DNA of 8,818 nucleotides from Methanobacteriota archaeon. GTDB lineage: Archaea > Thermoplasmatota > Thermoplasmata > RBG-16-68-12. The stretch spans positions 1-8,818 of the forward strand of contig VBLV01000115.1 in the NCBI GenBank assembly GCA_005879045.1. Direction: 5' to 3'. The notes beneath the pieces were generated by a model. It was not told where the DNA came from. It saw only the letters and a program-made list of their open reading frames with translations, and made no database searches. Numbering within the stretch: position 1 is the first letter of the stretch; the number at the start of each line of letters is the position of its first letter. The translations under genes were made by a program, and so were the position numbers. Of this stretch, positions 6,069 to 8,818 are shown piece by piece.

Positions 6069-6081
6069 GGAACCCATATAC
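6069..6081 (+). promoter_or_regulatory. Predicted BRE/TATA promoter of membrane-protein copy 2
   Basis: GGAACCCATATAC has its box CATATA centred about 32 bases before the ATG at 6110. It aligns base for base in position with the copy 1 promoter and is a better TATA match than that one, so copy 2 may be the more strongly expressed. That last point is inference. Confidence 0.6.
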
Positions 6082-6109
6082 TTCGGATGGCGCGTGGGTC
6101 GCCGAAACC

Positions 6110-6502
6110 ATGACCCAGAGCTACGACACGGGAAAGCAAGCGATGGTCGAACTCGGCGCGAAGCAGCCTCACGAGCTGCTCCTCATGCTGGGCGGCATCC
6201 TGGCGGTCCTCCTGTCGGTGGCAATCTATGGGATCCAGGCGGCAAACCAAGGAATTCCGCCGAGCCAGTATGGCACCGTCACGACGACGATTGTAATCAA
6301 CGTCGTTCTCGGTGGAGCTCTGTGGGCGTCCGCGGCGATTACGCGGAAGAACCTGATGAATGGCGCCATCGTGGCGGGCGTGATCAGCATCATCCTGATC
6401 TATTTCGGAGGCCAGCCCGGCACGATTGGCGGCGTCGTCGGGATTCTCGGAGCAATTCTCGCCGCAGCGAAGCCGTACCTCCCCTGGTCCCGTCGCGAGT
6501 AG
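6110..6502 (+). CDS. Four-helix membrane protein, tandem paralog 2 (130 aa)
   Basis: This is the second copy of the 130-residue membrane protein, with no known function. The same four helices and the TRKN loop are present. Residues 63-101, from the end of helix 2 through helix 3, differ from copy 1 at only one position (Ala75 for Ser). Most changes fall in the N-terminus (residues 2-15), the loop after helix 1 (44-55) and the start of helix 2. The helix 1 flank loses Trp44 and becomes more polar (QAANQGIPPSQYG). An in-frame upstream ATG at 6011 would extend it to 163 aa, but that part overlaps the conserved element and promoter and has no counterpart in copy 1, so ATG 6110 is used. An inverted repeat follows the gene at 6526. 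The two proteins could form a hetero-oligomer or be alternates under different conditions; this is inference. Confidence 0.85.
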   Translation: MTQSYDTGKQAMVELGAKQPHELLLMLGGILAVLLSVAIYGIQAANQGIPPSQYGTVTTTIVINVVLGGALWASAAITRKNLMNGAIVAGVISIILIYFGGQPGTIGGVVGILGAILAAAKPYLPWSRRE

Positions 6503-6525
6503 GCCACCGGAAATCGTCCCGTTCA

Positions 6526-6544
6526 CGCCGCGCCACGCGCGGCG
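6526..6544. terminator. GC-rich hairpin between convergent genes
   Basis: CGCCGCGC (6526-6533) pairs perfectly with GCGCGGCG (6537-6544) across a three-base loop, 24 bases after paralog 2's stop. No T-tract follows on the plus strand, so it is weaker as a terminator than the one at 5850-5912. It lies in the 132-base gap before the end of the convergent DUF504 gene. Confidence 0.45.
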
Positions 6545-6634
6545 CATCCACCTTCGGTTAGCCGCAACGAGGGACGACTCGAACGTTTCCACCCGGGACG
6601 CGCCTGTTCGCCGACCGCGACTGGCCGCGCAGAC

Positions 6635-6868
6635 TCATCGCTCGAACAGAGTCTCGCCTGCACACACGATCTTGTCGATCTTGTAGTATGGGAGACGGAT
6701 TGTGCCCTTGATGAAATAGCGACGCCCGAGCTCCTGGATCTCCGATCCTCGGATCAACTGAAATCCTTCGGGCCGCGTTCGATCCCGATAGAAGATGGCC
6801 GCCTCCGAGAGGCGGTTCGGTTCGCGCCACCGCAATCCGTTCAGCACCTCGCGGGCGGTGCGTCTCAT
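6635..6868 (-). CDS. DUF504 / UPF0248 (MJ1316 domain) protein (77 aa)
   Basis: This is a small archaeal protein of the UPF0248/DUF504 family, also called the MJ1316 domain and proposed from comparative genomics to recognise RNA ends. No enzyme activity is established to my knowledge. The family pattern is visible: REVLNGLRWRE near the N-terminus, AIFYRDR, LIRGSEIQELG in the middle, LPYYKIDKIVCAGE and a final LFER. The length of 77 aa is typical. ATG 6868 is chosen because MRRTAREVLNGLRW matches where the family begins and a TATA-like AATACG (minus strand, 6897-6902) lies about 31 bases upstream. ATG 6880 (four residues longer) and ATG 6919 are alternatives. It is divergent from gatD with 76 bases between the starts. 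Sharing a promoter region with a tRNA-dependent amidation gene agrees with an RNA-related role but does not prove it. Confidence 0.82.
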   Translation of the reverse strand: MRRTAREVLNGLRWREPNRLSEAAIFYRDRTRPEGFQLIRGSEIQELGRRYFIKGTIRLPYYKIDKIVCAGETLFER

Positions 6869-6896
6869 CGTAGGAGCCATCGTGCGCGGAGGGCAT

Positions 6897-6902
6897 CGTA
6901 TT
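6897..6902 (-). promoter_or_regulatory. Possible TATA-like box for the DUF504 gene
   Basis: AATACG on the minus strand is centred about 31 bases before the ATG at 6868. It is a poor TATA match but is the best AT-rich hexamer at the expected distance and helps choose between the nearby ATGs. Confidence 0.3.
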
Positions 6903-6914
6903 CGCGGCACAAAG

Positions 6915-6922
6915 ACCATATC
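6915..6922 (+). promoter_or_regulatory. TATA-like box for gatD
   Basis: ACCATATC, preceded by the purine-rich CACAAAG, is centred about 26 bases before the GTG at 6945. This supports that GTG as the start of a leaderless transcript. Confidence 0.5.
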
Positions 6923-6944
6923 GCCCCGACCGGTTGCGAGGACC

Positions 6945-8249
6945 GTGGACTACCCGCCCCGCGTCCGGGCCGTCCTGGATCATGCGAAAGCTACCCATGG
7001 CGACACGGTCCTCGTTCATGCGAAGGGCGAACGCTACGAGGGTACGCTCATGCCGCACCACGGCTTCAGCGGCGAGGACATCCTCACGCTGAAGCTCCCA
7101 AGCGGGTATAATGTCGGGATCGCCGTCGGGGACGTCGAGTCCGTTGAGGTGACGGCCAAACCGCCGGTGACCCGACCAGAACGCCACCTCCCTCCCCCGA
7201 CTGAAGACAAGCCCACCATCGCGGTGCTCGGCACGGGCGGGACCATCGCGTCGTACGTCGACTACCGCACCGGCGCCGTCCATCCCGCCGTCACCGCAGA
7301 GGAGCTCGTCTTCAGCGTCCCGGAACTTCTGGACGTCTGCAACATCCGTGCCCGGGTGATTTACAGCATCTACAGCGAGAACCTGAAGCCGGAGAACTGG
7401 CAGCGTCTCGCGCGGGAAGCCGCAAAGGAGTTCGAATCCGGGGCTGCCGGCGTGGTCATCCCGCACGGCACCGACACATTGCACTTCACGACCGCGGCGC
7501 TTTCCTTCATGCTGCGCGACCTCACGGCCCCCGTCGTCGTGGTCGGTGCGCAACGGTCGAGCGACCGGCCCTCCTCCGACGCCGCGATGAACCTCCTCAG
7601 CGCCGCTCGTGTAGCGACCGCGGACCTCGGCGAAGTCGTCGCGGTCATGCATGGAGAGACGAGCGACTCGTTCGGCGTGATTCACCGGGGCACGAAGGTT
7701 CGCAAGATGCACTCGTCGCGCCGCGATGCGTTCCGCTCCTTGAACGCCACGCCACTTGGCCGCGTTCATCCGGACGGCCGGGTCGAACTCACGGAGCGCG
7801 TCCTCCCGCGCAGCAAAGGGCCGACGAAAGTGGACGACGCCCTCGACCTGAAGGTCGCACTCGTCTACTTCTACCCCGGCCAGCGAACGTCCGAACTCGA
7901 GGCGACCCTCGCCGGGCTCCACGGCGCCGTGATCGCGGGGACCGGACTGGGCCACGTCTCGCATGACTTGATCCCGATCCTGCACGGGGCGGTCCGAGAC
8001 GGCGTGGCGGTGGTGATGGCGACCCAGACGCTCCAAGGCCGCGTGAACATGCGGGTGTACGACACGGGCCGCGATTTGATGAAGGCCGGGGTCATCAGCG
8101 CGGAAGACATGACGCCGGAGACGGCCTACGTGAAGCTCATGTGGGTCCTCGGTCACACCCGCGAACCGCCCGAGGTCGCTCGCGCGATGGCGACGAACGT
8201 CGCGGGGGAAATCAATCCGAGGATCGGCCTCGACGAGTTTGCGGAGTGA
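6945..8249 (+). CDS. gatD: Glu-tRNA(Gln) amidotransferase subunit D (434 aa)
   Basis: GatD is the asparaginase-like subunit of the archaeal GatDE complex. It releases ammonia from an amide donor so that GatE can convert Glu-tRNA(Gln) to Gln-tRNA(Gln). The N-terminal domain (1-75) contains HGDTVLVHAKGERYEGTLMPHH, typical of GatD and absent from plain asparaginases. The asparaginase domain follows, with TGGTIAS at residues 97-103 (catalytic Thr100), HGTDT at 174-178 (Thr176, Asp177) and the lysine of VRKMHSS (Lys254). GTG 6945 gives 434 aa, the usual GatD length, puts the catalytic residues at the expected spacing, and has a TATA-like box 26 bases upstream. The ATG at 6795 would add 50 residues that run through the divergent DUF504 gene; GTG 6882 is a lesser alternative. 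gatE is not next to it here, unlike in many archaea. The identification is very secure. Confidence 0.96.
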   Translation: MDYPPRVRAVLDHAKATHGDTVLVHAKGERYEGTLMPHHGFSGEDILTLKLPSGYNVGIAVGDVESVEVTAKPPVTRPERHLPPPTEDKPTIAVLGTGGTIASYVDYRTGAVHPAVTAEELVFSVPELLDVCNIRARVIYSIYSENLKPENWQRLAREAAKEFESGAAGVVIPHGTDTLHFTTAALSFMLRDLTAPVVVVGAQRSSDRPSSDAAMNLLSAARVATADLGEVVAVMHGETSDSFGVIHRGTKVRKMHSSRRDAFRSLNATPLGRVHPDGRVELTERVLPRSKGPTKVDDALDLKVALVYFYPGQRTSELEATLAGLHGAVIAGTGLGHVSHDLIPILHGAVRDGVAVVMATQTLQGRVNMRVYDTGRDLMKAGVISAEDMTPETAYVKLMWVLGHTREPPEVARAMATNVAGEINPRIGLDEFAE

Positions 8250-8270
8250 GTGCGGCCGAACCGGGCTCGT

Positions 8271-8280
8271 TAAGCTTATC
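8271..8280 (+). promoter_or_regulatory. TATA-like box for the 157-aa gene
   Basis: TAAGCTTATC lies about 29 bases before the ATG at 8306 (measured from the CTTATC core). It indicates that the downstream gene has its own promoter rather than depending on gatD, whose stop is only 56 bases away. Confidence 0.5.
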
Positions 8281-8305
8281 CTGCCCATGAGGTTGGGCGA
8301 CTCGG

Positions 8306-8779
8306 ATGAAGATCGATCAGGTCGGGGAGGTCGGCGTCGTCCTGACTGAAGCGAACGAGCCCGTCCTCCACGGAGGCGACCAAATCATCGGGTACCGCTC
8401 GCTCAAGTACGTCATCTTCAAGCCCGTGGCCCTCGCAAAGAAGACGCTCGTCGAGCAACGCGAAGGATGGGTGTGGCAGACCCGCCGACGAGTCCTCCTC
8501 CTCGACATGGAATGGCTCGACCTCCCCGGCGGCAAGAGAGGAAAACGCTACCACGAGATTCCGCTCGAGGAGACAATCGACGTGGTTCCGAAGCGCAGGC
8601 GGGTGCTCCTCGTCACGGAAGACAAGGAACATGGCAAGGTCGTCTTCGAGTTCCGACCCTTCGGTGCGGCGTCCCGATTGCTCGCGTGGCTCAAGAAGGA
8701 GAAAGAGCACCGCCGGAAGCGGGAGGAAGGGACGCTTCGGTCCCCGTACCGCGAGGAGGATCGGGATTCGGGTCGCTAA
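8306..8779 (+). CDS. Unrecognised protein, possible PH/GRAM-like domain (157 aa)
   Basis: A soluble, charged protein that I cannot name. Residues 24-115 read as a row of beta strands: QIIGYRSLKYVIFK, GWVWQTRRRVLLLDMEWLDL, RYHEIPLEETIDVVP, RRRVLLVTED and KVVFEFRP. A helix, ASRLLAWLKKEKEHRRKREE, follows at 122-141. A run of about seven strands, the phrase IPLEETIDV, and a closing helix are what PH-like or GRAM-type domains show, but this is a fold guess from pattern only. The C-terminal 30 residues are strongly charged and probably disordered or helical. There is no membrane segment, signal peptide or cysteine. ATG 8306 is the first methionine in frame and has a TATA-like box 29 bases upstream. 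It follows gatD on the same strand but probably has its own transcript. After its stop, the last 39 bases of the window show nothing I can assign. Confidence 0.78.
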   Translation: MKIDQVGEVGVVLTEANEPVLHGGDQIIGYRSLKYVIFKPVALAKKTLVEQREGWVWQTRRRVLLLDMEWLDLPGGKRGKRYHEIPLEETIDVVPKRRRVLLVTEDKEHGKVVFEFRPFGAASRLLAWLKKEKEHRRKREEGTLRSPYREEDRDSGR

Positions 8780-8818
8780 CGGCCGCCTGTCCGTGGGGGT
8801 GGTTGCAGCCCCTGGGCT

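Noticed and set aside
6011..6109. N-terminal extension of membrane paralog 2 from the ATG at 6011
   Set aside because: It reads through the conserved upstream element and TATA-like box and has no equivalent in paralog 1, which is the same length from the chosen start.
5191..6592. Two minus-strand open frames (5191-5844 and 5918-6592) that resemble each other
   Set aside because: Their similarity is a by-product of the duplicated plus-strand membrane genes read backwards. Promoters, hydrophobic pattern and terminator all support the plus strand.
6795..6944. N-terminal extension of GatD from the ATG at 6795
   Set aside because: It would overlap the divergent DUF504 gene and its promoter, adds residues with no GatD similarity, and makes the protein longer than the family.
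6558..8288. Long open frame of 576 codons on the minus strand opposite gatD
   Set aside because: It is a shadow of a GC-rich gene: the plus-strand frame has complete GatD motifs, while this frame is rich in Arg, His and Gly with no recognisable domain and runs through the DUF504 gene as well.
1..8818. CRISPR array, transposon or attachment-site remnants
   Set aside because: No regularly spaced repeats, transposase motifs or long terminal repeats are visible. The only sizeable repeats are the duplicated membrane genes.

Overview
The window looks like chromosomal DNA from a GC-rich archaeon, most plausibly of the Thermoplasmatota; that lineage is an inference. The archaeal assignment rests on three things: a GatD-type Glu-tRNA(Gln) amidotransferase subunit (a protein known only from archaea), a small MJ1316/UPF0248 (DUF504) protein, and AT-rich TATA-like boxes lying about 23-33 bases upstream of most start codons with no usable Shine-Dalgarno site. 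The last pattern is what leaderless or very short-leader archaeal transcripts look like.

Layout. Positions 1-1198 carry two minus-strand genes: a membrane protein cut by the left edge and a double-domain GNAT acetyltransferase. A 53-base divergent promoter separates them from a plus-strand pair, a short-chain acyl-CoA dehydrogenase overlapped by 20 bases by a class I SAM methyltransferase. Next come a stand-alone alanyl-tRNA editing protein (AlaX) and an NAD-dependent malate dehydrogenase of the LDH/MDH family, each with its own predicted promoter. A small unrecognised 93-aa gene lies convergent to the dehydrogenase. From 5393 to 6502 there is a tandem pair of paralogous 130-aa, four-helix membrane proteins of unknown function. 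Each copy has its own promoter and a shared 16-base upstream element at the same distance from the start, and a double-hairpin plus T-tract terminator follows the first copy. The right part holds the DUF504 gene (minus) divergent from gatD (plus), then an unrecognised 157-aa gene with a possible PH/GRAM-like fold.

How the genes fit together. The window mixes central metabolism (acyl-CoA oxidation, malate/oxaloacetate) with tRNA quality and charging functions (AlaX, GatD, possibly DUF504). There are no mobile elements, CRISPR arrays, rRNA genes or recognisable tRNA genes, and no gene-free stretch exceeds 300 bases. The least explained part is the tandem membrane-protein pair with its duplicated promoter architecture. 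Nothing here proves a new defence or biosynthetic system.
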